Shown here one piece after another: positions 37,644-46,507 of a DNA stretch of 64,000 nt (position 1 is the stretch's first letter; the number at the start of each line of letters is the position of its first letter). The stretch is taken from the NCBI GenBank assembly GCA_947447525.1, contig CANFJL010000006.1, forward strand, positions 1 to 64,000. The letters are read 5' to 3'. The position numbers and the translations under genes were made by a program. The notes under the pieces were generated by a model. The model did not search any database. It was not told where the DNA came from and saw nothing but the letters and a program-made list of their open reading frames with translations. This stretch comes from Flavobacteriales bacterium. GTDB taxonomy: Bacteria > Bacteroidota > Bacteroidia > Flavobacteriales_D > Crocinitomicaceae.

Positions 37644-38383
37644 ATTTATGCTTCCTCTTTTGCTTTCTATTGATTGGGTTTTCTCAAGTGAATAAAACAG
37701 ATGCTAAAGGCAACAAGCAAGGAGTTTGGAAGAAATATTACCCCAATACGCAAGTGCTGCAATATGAAGGTCAATTTCTCAATAATCAACCGATGGGTGA
37801 ATTTCGTTACTACTATCCCTCTGGAAAAGTAAAAGCGGTTCTTCAGCATGAAAAGAACACAAAAAAAACAGCAGCTTGGTTTTATTTTGAAAATGAGCAA
37901 TTAATGTCCGAAGGAAATTATTTGGATATGAAGAAAGATGCAGTTTGGATAAATTATTCGCCCGAAGGTTATATTATTTCTAAAGAAAGTTATTTAAATG
38001 ATAAACTGAATGGTGTTAGGCTCAGTTATTATCTCGAAGGTCAAGAAGAAGATGCTCCTAAGATTTTAAATACAGCCATTTATAAGGATAGTTTGCTTGA
38101 TGGTACTTTCACTGCGTATTTTTCTAATGGAAAGGTGATGCTCACTGGCAAGTATAGTGGTGGAGAAAAAATTGAGATTTGGTCTTCGTATCACCCCAAT
38201 GGCACTTTGAGTTCCACGGAAAGATATAAGCAAGGAAAATTACATGGTTGGATCTTGAGTTATGATCAAGATGGTACTCAAATTAGCAAGATTCTTTTTA
38301 ATTTAGGAGAAAAATTATCAGGCGAAGCGTTAGATAAATATTTGGAAAATTGTACCAAAAAAGGAATTGATCCTAATGAATAA
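37625..38383 (+). CDS. Secreted MORN-variant (YwqK-like) repeat protein
   Basis: The 252-residue protein has a signal peptide (YVLNLCFLFCFLLIGFSQ) and a series of YwqK/MORN-variant repeats (GVWKKYYPNTQVLQYEGQF, GEFRYYYPSGKVKAVLQ, GTFTAYFSNGKVMLTGKY, IEIWSSYHPNGTLSSTERY). The annotation 'toxin-antitoxin YwqK antitoxin' often attached to this family is probably misleading for a secreted protein. The start lies inside the phosphatase gene (19-nt overlap) and the end overlaps the lipoprotein gene by 8 nt, so they form one transcript. Confidence 0.82.
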   Translation: MLRYVLNLCFLFCFLLIGFSQVNKTDAKGNKQGVWKKYYPNTQVLQYEGQFLNNQPMGEFRYYYPSGKVKAVLQHEKNTKKTAAWFYFENEQLMSEGNYLDMKKDAVWINYSPEGYIISKESYLNDKLNGVRLSYYLEGQEEDAPKILNTAIYKDSLLDGTFTAYFSNGKVMLTGKYSGGEKIEIWSSYHPNGTLSSTERYKQGKLHGWILSYDQDGTQISKILFNLGEKLSGEALDKYLENCTKKGIDPNE

Positions 38384-39056
38384 GTTTTTAACATTTTCTT
38401 TTTTTATTTTGATTTTGCTCTCCTGCAAAAAAGATACTCCCCAACCTTATAATTTAAGTTACTCTTATACTTATTTCGGTTTAATAAAAGGGAATTATGT
38501 GTTGTATGAGGTTGTTGAAATTACGCATGATGAAAATGCACTTATTCAACACGATACGCTGCGCTATCAGTTAAAAACATTAATAGGGGATACGCTTTAT
38601 GATAATTCTGGTCGCATTGCCAATAGGTTCTTTCGCTCCAAAAGACCAAATGCTAATGCTCCTTGGAGTATTACAGATGTTTGGACGACAATTATTGCTG
38701 ATAATAAAGCGGAATTGGTTGAGGAAAATCAAAGAGTGGTGAAATTAATTTTTCCTTTTTCTAAGCAAATGACTTGGAATAGCAATCAATTTATTCCCAA
38801 TGCTGCGAATGCATGCTTCTATAGTTCTATCGATTATAGTGGTTCAATAGGTTCTTTTGTCTTTGATCACTTAGCGCAAGTGGAACAAGCGGACGAAAGA
38901 AATCTGGTAGTTTACAAGCGACAATTTGAGGTATATGCTCAGAATATTGGCCTGGTTAGGAAGTATTACAAGGATTTAAATATCGCTAATTTTGATACTT
39001 TGAATATCAAATCAGGAAAGGAATTATTCATGGAAGTTATTGGGTATGGAAATTAA
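38376..39056 (+). CDS. Hypothetical lipoprotein
   Basis: About 226 residues, unknown family. ATG at 38376 gives lipoprotein signal NKFLTFSFFILILLSC with Cys at the LLSC lipobox; a TTG three codons upstream is less likely. The body is beta-rich (YSYTYFGLIKGNYVLYEVVEI) with no assigned motif. It overlaps the previous gene by 8 nt and ends 42 nt before GT9. Confidence 0.7.
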   Translation: MNKFLTFSFFILILLSCKKDTPQPYNLSYSYTYFGLIKGNYVLYEVVEITHDENALIQHDTLRYQLKTLIGDTLYDNSGRIANRFFRSKRPNANAPWSITDVWTTIIADNKAELVEENQRVVKLIFPFSKQMTWNSNQFIPNAANACFYSSIDYSGSIGSFVFDHLAQVEQADERNLVVYKRQFEVYAQNIGLVRKYYKDLNIANFDTLNIKSGKELFMEVIGYGN

Positions 39057-39060
39057 TTTC

Positions 39061-39089
39061 TTGAAATTGAAGTCAATCCATTATTTTTG
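39061..39089 (+). promoter_or_regulatory. Promoter of the GT9-GT4 pair
   Basis: TTG at 39061-39063, an 18-nt spacer and TATTTTTG at 39082-39089 fit the Bacteroidota promoter. The TTG codon at 39087 that opens the longest GT9 frame lies inside the -7 box, which argues for ATG at 39099 or 39108 as the real start. Confidence 0.5.
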
Positions 39090-39098
39090 TCAAAACAC

Positions 39099-40196
39099 AT
39101 GCCGAGGATGAATGTTAATGAGGTGAAATTTGATTGTTTGCATTTTCAAGGTGCTATTCCTTGTAAACCGAATAAACAGCATGGTGCTATTTGTGCTACT
39201 TGTACGAGTTATCAGCCAATAAACAAACGTATTCTGATCATTAAATTGGGAGCTCTTGGAGATGTTATCCGCACTACACCCTTGTTGTCCAAGTTGCGCC
39301 AAGAACACGCTTATGCTCATATTACATGGTTGACATTAAGTCCGGATATTTTACCCGCTAATGCTATTGATACGATTTATGCTTTGGATGCGGTTTCTAT
39401 TTTTGCACTTCAAAATAGCATCTTTGATATCGTTATCAATCTCGACAAGGATAAGGAAGCATGTTTGTTAATGCAACTTATTTCAGCAGATGAAAAATAT
39501 GGGTTTACTTGGGAAGATGATCATATTGCTGCCTGCACACCTGCTGCAGAACATAAATTAATGACTGGATTTTTTGATCAAATTTCTAAGGAAAACACTA
39601 AAAGTTACCTTGAAGAAATTTTTGAAATTTGTCACTTTACTTTTGATAAAGAACCTTATCAAATCCGTTTAAATAGTGCATTTGATAGTAAATGGAAGCA
39701 AAAATTTACCGATCTAGCAAAAGATAAGATAATCGTTGGACTCAATACAGGTTGTGGACCGAGATGGAATACGCGTCTGTGGTCGGATCATCATTGGATA
39801 GATTTAGCCTTGAAATTAAAAGCAGCAGGATATTTTCCTGTTTTTTTGGGCGGTGCCTTGGAAGATGAAAAGAACAAGACTTTAGCACTTGCCGCTGGTG
39901 TTTATTATCCGGGTAATTTTTCTCTAGAAGAGTTTATTGCAATAACCAATAATTGTTCCATGGTAGTTACTCAAGTTACCATGATGATGCATATAGCTAC
40001 TGCCTTGCAAAAGAAATTGGTGCTAATGAATACCATTTTCAATCCGAATGAATTTGAATTTTATGGAAGAGGAGTTTTAATTGGTCCTCCAAGTCCTTGT
40101 CGTTGCTATTTCGGAAATTCATGCTCTGAAGCGCATCCATGTATGTTGGATATAACTTCTGATGTTGTTCTTGAAGCATTAAGTCAACTTAATTAA
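39099..40196 (+). CDS. GT9 family glycosyltransferase with cysteine-rich ends
   Basis: Glycosyltransferase family 9 (heptosyltransferase-like) with RILIIKLGALGDVIRTTPLL after a short N-terminal leader, and NTGCGPRWNTRLWSD in the nucleotide-sugar domain. The N-terminus has four Cys within about 25 residues (DCLHF, PCKPN, CATC) and the C-terminus another cluster (PCRCYFGNSC), possibly a metal site. Start: TTG at 39087 is in the promoter, so ATG at 39099 is used, 39108 also possible. A GT4 gene follows after 3 nt. Likely role: adding sugars to lipid A-core or another cell-surface glycan. Confidence 0.82.
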   Translation: MPRMNVNEVKFDCLHFQGAIPCKPNKQHGAICATCTSYQPINKRILIIKLGALGDVIRTTPLLSKLRQEHAYAHITWLTLSPDILPANAIDTIYALDAVSIFALQNSIFDIVINLDKDKEACLLMQLISADEKYGFTWEDDHIAACTPAAEHKLMTGFFDQISKENTKSYLEEIFEICHFTFDKEPYQIRLNSAFDSKWKQKFTDLAKDKIIVGLNTGCGPRWNTRLWSDHHWIDLALKLKAAGYFPVFLGGALEDEKNKTLALAAGVYYPGNFSLEEFIAITNNCSMVVTQVTMMMHIATALQKKLVLMNTIFNPNEFEFYGRGVLIGPPSPCRCYFGNSCSEAHPCMLDITSDVVLEALSQLN

Positions 40197-40199
40197 GGA

Positions 40200-41327
40200 A
40201 TGAAAATAACTTTTCTATCTACTTTCTATCCATTTCGCGGCGGAATTGCCCAGTTTAATGCTTTGGTGTATCGTGCGCTTGAAAAAGATAATTCCTTAGA
40301 GGCAATAACTTTTACGAGACAATATCCTAATATTTTATTTCCAGGCAAGACACAATTAGTTGGCCCAGAGGATCAAGCGGATGCAATCCCTTCCAAGTCT
40401 TGGTTAGATAGTATTAATCCGTTTACCTATTGGACAACAGGAAGAAGGATAAAAAAGAACATTCCAGACTTAATAATCACGAAGTATTGGATGACTTTCT
40501 TTGCTCCAAGTTTGGGATTTGTATTGGGAATGCAAGCCAAAAAAACGGTAAGGATTTCTATATTAGACAATGTTATTCCGCATGAAAAGCGATTCTTTGA
40601 CCATTGGTGCAATCGCTATTTCTTAAAAAGAAATGATGGTTTTATCGTGATGTCTGATAAGGTTAAAATAGATTTATTATCTTATTTACCGGAGGCAAAA
40701 TATCTATACATACCGCACCCAGTGTACGATCACTTTGGAGAGAAATGTTCCAAAATTGACGCTTTGAAAAAGTTGAATTTAGAGGGTTTTGCTGATAAAA
40801 AAATAGTGTTGTTTTTTGGAATTATTCGCGATTATAAGGGATTGGATATCCTATTGGAAGCGTTTTCACTCTTGGATGATAGTTTCCATTTAATTGTTGC
40901 TGGAGAGGTTTATGGAAGTTTTGAGAAATATGACGCTATTATTTCTGAGCATCAATTAAAAGATAAGGTCAGTTTGTGCAATAATTATATTGGTGACGAG
41001 GAGGTTAAATTCTTTTTCTCTGCAGCAGATGTTGGAGTCTTGCCATATAAATCGGCTACCCAAAGTGGCATTACAAGTATCGCTAATCATTTTGAATTGC
41101 CTTTGATTGCAACAAATGTAGGAGGTTTAGCAGAAACGATTTTGCATCAGAAAACAGGGCTTATTGTTGATAAAGTAGCACCTGAAGCTCTAGCAGAGTC
41201 ACTTGTTTCTTTTTTTGCATCAAATCAACAAGAAGCGTTTCAAAGTGCTATTAGACAGATCAATACAGAAAACACTTGGGAGAAATTCGGAGTGAAATTA
41301 CTTGAGTTCTACCGTCAATTAAAATAA
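40200..41327 (+). CDS. GT4 family glycosyltransferase
   Basis: The 375-residue protein is a GT-B enzyme: N-terminal acceptor domain MKITFLSTFYPFRGGIAQFN, and in the C-terminal nucleotide-binding domain FFGIIRDYKGLDILLEAF, then SAADVGVLPYKSATQSGIT and VGGLAETIL with the conserved E/G residues of family 4. It probably builds surface glycan with the preceding GT9. It starts 3 nt after GT9's stop, so they share a transcript. Confidence 0.88.
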   Translation: MKITFLSTFYPFRGGIAQFNALVYRALEKDNSLEAITFTRQYPNILFPGKTQLVGPEDQADAIPSKSWLDSINPFTYWTTGRRIKKNIPDLIITKYWMTFFAPSLGFVLGMQAKKTVRISILDNVIPHEKRFFDHWCNRYFLKRNDGFIVMSDKVKIDLLSYLPEAKYLYIPHPVYDHFGEKCSKIDALKKLNLEGFADKKIVLFFGIIRDYKGLDILLEAFSLLDDSFHLIVAGEVYGSFEKYDAIISEHQLKDKVSLCNNYIGDEEVKFFFSAADVGVLPYKSATQSGITSIANHFELPLIATNVGGLAETILHQKTGLIVDKVAPEALAESLVSFFASNQQEAFQSAIRQINTENTWEKFGVKLLEFYRQLK

Positions 41328-41384
41328 TTTCCTCCTTTCTTATTCACAAATCCAATATTATTAGGTAAATAGTGGTCTATTAAG

Positions 41385-41415
41385 TTGATTTTCCCAAACC
41401 TAAATTCTATATTTG
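41385..41415 (+). promoter_or_regulatory. secDF: secDF promoter (TTG-N20-TATATTTG)
   Basis: TTG at 41385-41387 and TATATTTG at 41408-41415 are separated by 20 nt, a perfect match to the -33/-7 pattern of Bacteroidota sigma factor promoters. The expected transcription start lies about 25 nt before the ATG. Confidence 0.7.
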
Positions 41416-41446
41416 CAACCTTAAAAATAGAATAAAATTTGTGTAG

Positions 41447-44422
41447 ATGAGAAATAAAGGATTCTTTTGGTTTATAACGATATTACTTACTGTTGTATGT
41501 ATTTATCAATTGTCGTTCACTTGGGTAGCAGGAAATGTTGAAAAGAGAGCAAGTAAAGAGGCTGATTTAAAAGTCAATCAACTTCGTGAAGACGCAAAGA
41601 AAAATGATGGTATTGCCTATTTAGGGAATGGTACTAAGATTGATTTCAATCAGCCAGAAGCTATGGATTTAGCTAAAGCTGCTTTTGTAAACGAAATTTT
41701 ACGTGAAAAAGGCAAGAAGGAAGTTTATCCAGTTTTAGGTTCAACTTTCTCTGAAGTTAAGAAAAGATCTTTGGCTTTCGGTTTGGATCTTGTTGGTGGA
41801 ATGAGCGTTACTATGGAAATCTCGATTCCTGACTTGGTGAAAAATTATGCTAAAAATCAAAATGATCTTAAGTTTAAAAAGCCTTACGAAGCTGCTTTAG
41901 CAAGAGCTAAAAATGGTGAGCCTGATTTCTTGAAAATCTTCGTTGATGAAAACAATAAGATTAATGGTAAGTCTTTTGAATTAAACAGAATTTTGAAAGG
42001 TGATGCTATCGGTATTAAATCCTCCAATGAAGAGGTGATACAATATTTCAAAAGTTTGATTTCTTCTTCCATGACAGGTGTTGAACAAATCATGAACAGA
42101 AGGATCAATCAATTTGGTGTTGCGCAACCTAACATTCAAAAAGATTTAGCAAAAAATAGATTGTATATCGAACTTCCAGGGGTTCAAGACGAAAATACGG
42201 TTGCAGAGAAATTGCAATCAACGGCTAATTTAGAGTTTTTCGAAACCTATACACCAACACAAATTAAATCAGAATGGGATCTTGCAGATGCTGTTTCACG
42301 TAGAGCTGAAGTGGTGGTTGATCCTTCTGATACGATTGTAGCGAAAGATACTTTAGTGAAAGATACACTTAAAAATAAATCATCTCTTAAACCACTTGTA
42401 GGTAAGAATAAAGGTTTAAAAGATTTGATTCAACCTGTAGGTGAATATGCTATTGGTTCTGTTTCTGGTGAAAATAAATCTGCAGTGGAAGTCCTATTGA
42501 GAAGAAGCGATGTGATGTCTAATTTCTCTCCCTCTATTAAATTCATGTGGTCTGCAGAAGCGGAAGAAGTAAACGCTAAAACTAAGCAAGTTGCTTATAT
42601 GTTATATGCATGTAAGGTTCCTGAATCGGGTAAGGCGCGTGTAAATGGTTCTCATATCGCTAAAGCTTCTACAGGATTCGATCAGAGAGATGGTAAGATT
42701 ACTGTTGATCTGCAAATGACTGCTGAAGGTTCGGATGAATGGGGTAAGATGACAACTGAAAATGTAAATCGTATCGTTGCGATTACAATGGATAATGTTG
42801 TATTTAGCGCTCCTACTGTTATCAATCCAATTACTACGGGTAACACTCAAATTTCTGGTTCGTTTTCTTTTGAGGAAGCAGAAAGTTTAGCTGGATTACT
42901 TAATGGTGGTGCTTTACCTGCTCCTTGTACTATTCTAGAACAAATGAAGGTTGGTCCAACTATCGGTATGGAAAATTCTCGTGCTGGTTTAATTTCATTC
43001 GGATTTGCCTTTATTGCTGTTTTGTTCTATATGTTCTTTTATTATGGAAAAGCAGGTTTGGCTGCAAATATAGCCTTAGCGGTCAATGTAATATTGATCT
43101 TTGGTTGTTTGGCTTCTTTTGGAGCTGTATTGACTTTAGCGGGTATCGCAGGTATAGTACTTACCATCGGTACGGCTGTTGATGCCAATATCTTGATCTT
43201 TGAAAGGATTCGAGAGGAACAACGCGCTGGAATGGACATGAAAGCTGCAATTGCTGTTGGATTTCAAAAAGCCTTGCCTTCTATTATTGATGCCAATGTA
43301 ACTCACTTATTGGTTGCGATTATCTTGAAGTCTTTCGGTACAGGTGAGATTGAGTCTTTCGCGACTACCTTGATCATTGGTATTTTCACTTCCATGTTCT
43401 CTGCCATCATTATTTCTAAATTGATTATTAATACTTGGTTGAACAAGAATCAAGAGATTTCATTCCATACTAAGTTCTCAAAAGGCTTGTTTCAAAACTT
43501 CCATTTTGATTGGGTAGGAAAAAGAAAGTATTTCTATATCTTCTCTATTTCTGTTACACTAATTGGTATCGCGGGAATGGTGACAAGAGGATTGAAACAA
43601 AGCGTTGAGTTTACCGGTGGTAGAACTTATGTTGTAAAGTTTGAAAAGAAAGCTGATATCGAAGGAATTAGAAGTGAATTATCTAAAGTTTTCGTTGAAA
43701 ACAAAGAGGTTGCTTCTATAGATTTGAAAACCAAATCTAATGATTATAATGTTGAAATCGTTACCAATTATAAATTGAAAAACGATAAGGCAACACCTGA
43801 AGTTACTGCTAAATTGACTCAAGGTCTTGAGGAATGTAAAGCCAAAATGGGTTCCTATAAAATTGTAGAATCTAGAAGTATTTCCGCCTCTATTTCAAAT
43901 GAATTGTGGTCTTCTTCAGCGATTGCAATTACGCTTTCGATGTTAGCAATTTTTGCTTATATCTTAATTCGTTTCGGCCATTGGCAATATTCGATTGGTG
44001 CTATTGTTGGTTTAGCACATGATGCCTTCTTCGTAATTTCAATCTTCTCTTTGTTCCACGGTTATTTACCGTTTAGCTTAGATGTGAATCAAGCGTTTAT
44101 TGCTGCAATTCTGACAGTCATAGGATATTCCATGAACGACACCGTCATTGTATTTGATAGGATTCGTGAGAATCTTAGAAAAAGTGGTCCGGACGATCAT
44201 CACTATGAAATTATTAATAGATCTTTGAATACAACACTAAGTAGAACTTTTAATACTTCCATGATTTTATTCGTTGTTGTATTAATCATGTTTATTTTCG
44301 GTGGACCAGCAATCAAAGGATTCTTGTTTGCATTGTTAGTAGGTGTGGTTATTGGAACGTACTCCTCTTTATGTGTTGCAACTCCAATTCTTATTGACTT
44401 CTCTAAGCGATTGAAAGCTTAA
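41447..44422 (+). CDS. secDF: Protein translocase subunit SecDF (fused)
   Basis: SecD and SecF are joined in this 991-residue inner-membrane protein, as usual in Bacteroidota. The SecD half has an N-terminal helix, a large periplasmic P1 domain with LAFGLDLVGGMSVTMEI and NLEFFETY, a second P1 segment with KITVDLQMTAEGSDEW, and conserved GTAVDANILIFERIREE. The SecF half begins near residue 690 (FKFDWVGKRKYFY-like, GVEFTGGRTYVV) and has IGYSMNDTVIVFDRIRENL. It uses the proton motive force to pull Sec substrates out of the membrane. Preceded by a clear promoter and followed by a rho-independent terminator, so it is a single-gene unit. Confidence 0.96.
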   Translation: MRNKGFFWFITILLTVVCIYQLSFTWVAGNVEKRASKEADLKVNQLREDAKKNDGIAYLGNGTKIDFNQPEAMDLAKAAFVNEILREKGKKEVYPVLGSTFSEVKKRSLAFGLDLVGGMSVTMEISIPDLVKNYAKNQNDLKFKKPYEAALARAKNGEPDFLKIFVDENNKINGKSFELNRILKGDAIGIKSSNEEVIQYFKSLISSSMTGVEQIMNRRINQFGVAQPNIQKDLAKNRLYIELPGVQDENTVAEKLQSTANLEFFETYTPTQIKSEWDLADAVSRRAEVVVDPSDTIVAKDTLVKDTLKNKSSLKPLVGKNKGLKDLIQPVGEYAIGSVSGENKSAVEVLLRRSDVMSNFSPSIKFMWSAEAEEVNAKTKQVAYMLYACKVPESGKARVNGSHIAKASTGFDQRDGKITVDLQMTAEGSDEWGKMTTENVNRIVAITMDNVVFSAPTVINPITTGNTQISGSFSFEEAESLAGLLNGGALPAPCTILEQMKVGPTIGMENSRAGLISFGFAFIAVLFYMFFYYGKAGLAANIALAVNVILIFGCLASFGAVLTLAGIAGIVLTIGTAVDANILIFERIREEQRAGMDMKAAIAVGFQKALPSIIDANVTHLLVAIILKSFGTGEIESFATTLIIGIFTSMFSAIIISKLIINTWLNKNQEISFHTKFSKGLFQNFHFDWVGKRKYFYIFSISVTLIGIAGMVTRGLKQSVEFTGGRTYVVKFEKKADIEGIRSELSKVFVENKEVASIDLKTKSNDYNVEIVTNYKLKNDKATPEVTAKLTQGLEECKAKMGSYKIVESRSISASISNELWSSSAIAITLSMLAIFAYILIRFGHWQYSIGAIVGLAHDAFFVISIFSLFHGYLPFSLDVNQAFIAAILTVIGYSMNDTVIVFDRIRENLRKSGPDDHHYEIINRSLNTTLSRTFNTSMILFVVVLIMFIFGGPAIKGFLFALLVGVVIGTYSSLCVATPILIDFSKRLKA

Positions 44423-44440
44423 TAAGTAATAATGTATTTA

Positions 44441-44466
44441 AAAGCCGGCTTTTGTCGGCTTTTTTT
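44441..44466 (+). terminator. Rho-independent terminator after secDF
   Basis: AAAGCCGGC and GTCGGCTTT flank a TTTT loop (one G-U pair), followed by a T-run to 44466. It begins 18 nt after the secDF stop. Confidence 0.9.
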
Positions 44467-44563
44467 ATGTCTATTAATTTATAAATATCAACTTCTGGTC
44501 ATAAGATGCTATTGCCTAATGATTTTCAACGAAAAGTAGTTTATAACTCGTTTATAATCAATG

Positions 44564-44593
44564 TTGAGTGACTTGCTTATCCTATTATATTTG
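44564..44593 (+). promoter_or_regulatory. parE: parE-parC promoter (TTG-N19-TATATTTG)
   Basis: TTG at 44564-44566 and TATATTTG at 44586-44593 are 19 nt apart, and the -7 box ends 25 nt before the ATG of parE. The spacing and sequence equal the secDF promoter. Confidence 0.68.
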
Positions 44594-44618
44594 TTTGAAT
44601 ACATTTCATTAGAATAAA

Positions 44619-46505
44619 ATGAGCGAAAATCAATATACAGAAGATAATATCCGTTCCCTAGATTGGAAAGAACATATTCGCTTGCGTCCAGGGATGTACA
44701 TTGGTAAGTTGGGCGATGGCGCTGCAGCTGATGATGGGATCTATATTCTTGCAAAAGAAGTGATTGACAATTGCATCGATGAATATGTGATGGGGAATGG
44801 AAAGAAGGTGGAGATTAAGGTTAAAGATGGGAAGGTTTCTATTAGAGATTATGGACGCGGTATTCCACTTGGAAAGGTAGTTGAAGTAGTTTCTAAAATG
44901 AATACGGGTGGAAAATACGATTCAAAAGCCTTTAAGAAATCTGTAGGTTTAAATGGAGTAGGTACAAAAGCAGTTAATGCGCTATCCTCTCATTTTATGC
45001 TTTACTCGGTTAGAGATGGAGAGAAAAAAGAAGCGAAATTTGAACGGGGTAATTTAATAAGTGAGTCTGCGGTTGAAAAAACAGAGGAACTGAATGGAAC
45101 CTATGTAGAGTTTATTCCAGATGATATTATTTTTAAAAAATATGCTTATAAAACGGCGTATCTTGAGAAAATGATCTGGAATTATTGCTACTTGAATAGA
45201 GGGCTTTCAATTCATTTTAATGGCGAACGCTTTCAGTCAAAAGATGGTTTAAAGGATTTATTAGAGAATAACATGGATGGAGATCCATTATATCCTATCA
45301 TTCATATTGAAGACGAAGATATCGAAGTAGCTTTTACACACGGTAAAACTTATGGTGAAGACTATTATTCTTTTGTTAATGGTCAGCATACTACTCAAGG
45401 AGGAACGCATCAAAGTGCTTTTCGTGAATCGGTTGCCAAGGTGATTCGTGATTTTTATAATAAAAACTATGAAGCTTCTGATATTAGACAATCGATTGTT
45501 GCTGCTATTGCAGTAAAAGTTGTAGAGCCCGTATTTGAATCTCAAACTAAAACAAAACTTGGGTCTCAAGAAATTGAGCCAGGTGGAAAATCAATGCGTG
45601 CTTTTATAAATGATTTTCTAAAAGATAAACTGGATAATTATTTGCACAGAAATCCAGAGGTAGCAGAAACGATTGAAAAGAAAATTAAGCAATCTGAACG
45701 CGAACGAAAAGAATTGGCTGGAATTCGAAAAATTGCAAGAGATAGATCCAAAAAATCAAGTGTACACAATAAAAAATTAAGAGATTGTCGTATTCATCTC
45801 CCTGATCTAAAAGATCTGCGTCGTGAAGAAACTACGCTGTTTATTACCGAGGGTGATTCTGCAAGTGGATCCATTACGAAATCTCGAGATGTGAATACAC
45901 AAGCAGTATTTTCTCTTCGTGGTAAACCACTCAATTGTTATGGTTTGACCAAAAAAGTGGTTTATGAAAATGAGGAGTTTAATCTCATTCAAGCTGCCCT
46001 AGATATTGAAGAAGAAATGGATAACCTGCGGTATAACAAAATTGTTATCGCTACTGATGCCGATGTCGATGGAATGCATATTCGAATGCTGCTCTTGACT
46101 TTCTTCCTACAGTTTTTTCCTGATCTTGTAAAAAGGAATCATGTTTATGTGCTGCAAACGCCACTGTTTAGAGTTCGAAATAAGAAGAAAACTTTATATT
46201 GTTACTCGGAAGAAGAGCGAAAGAAAGCAATGGAGGAAATTGGCAAGCATGCTGAAATCACCCGATTTAAAGGACTAGGTGAGATTTCTCCAGATGAATT
46301 TATTCATTTTATTGGAGAAGATATTCGTCTCGAACCGGTTCTGTTAACTAAAGATGCTTCGATAGATTCTATCTTGTCTTATTATATGGGTAAAAATACG
46401 CAAGAGCGTCAAGAATTTATTATTGATAATTTGCGCGTTGAAAAGGATCCTGCTGAAATGGCTGGGGTTCAAAGTGATGATACTGATTTAGAAATAGCTT
46501 CGTAG
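44619..46505 (+). CDS. parE: Topoisomerase IV subunit B (type IIA, ParE/GyrB)
   Basis: The 628-residue ATPase subunit has the GHKL ATP-binding motifs ([43 protein letters not shown]), [10 protein letters not shown] and the TOPRIM metal motifs [14 protein letters not shown] and [17 protein letters not shown]. It is shorter than GyrB (about 650 residues or more) and has parC right behind it (2-nt gap), which fits topoisomerase IV, the decatenase. gyrB proper must be elsewhere. Its N-terminus has [16 protein letters not shown], as in bacterial type IIA B subunits. Confidence 0.9.
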   Translation: MSENQYTEDNIRSLDWKEHIRLRPGMYIGKLGDGAAADDGIYILAKEVIDNCIDEYVMGNGKKVEIKVKDGKVSIRDYGRGIPLGKVVEVVSKMNTGGKYDSKAFKKSVGLNGVGTKAVNALSSHFMLYSVRDGEKKEAKFERGNLISESAVEKTEELNGTYVEFIPDDIIFKKYAYKTAYLEKMIWNYCYLNRGLSIHFNGERFQSKDGLKDLLENNMDGDPLYPIIHIEDEDIEVAFTHGKTYGEDYYSFVNGQHTTQGGTHQSAFRESVAKVIRDFYNKNYEASDIRQSIVAAIAVKVVEPVFESQTKTKLGSQEIEPGGKSMRAFINDFLKDKLDNYLHRNPEVAETIEKKIKQSERERKELAGIRKIARDRSKKSSVHNKKLRDCRIHLPDLKDLRREETTLFITEGDSASGSITKSRDVNTQAVFSLRGKPLNCYGLTKKVVYENEEFNLIQAALDIEEEMDNLRYNKIVIATDADVDGMHIRMLLLTFFLQFFPDLVKRNHVYVLQTPLFRVRNKKKTLYCYSEEERKKAMEEIGKHAEITRFKGLGEISPDEFIHFIGEDIRLEPVLLTKDASIDSILSYYMGKNTQERQEFIIDNLRVEKDPAEMAGVQSDDTDLEIAS

Positions 46506-46507
46506 AT

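Noticed and set aside
37625..38383. Antitoxin of the YwqK type
   Set aside because: The family name suggests toxin-antitoxin, but the protein has a signal peptide and no toxin is adjacent, so I list it as a secreted repeat protein.
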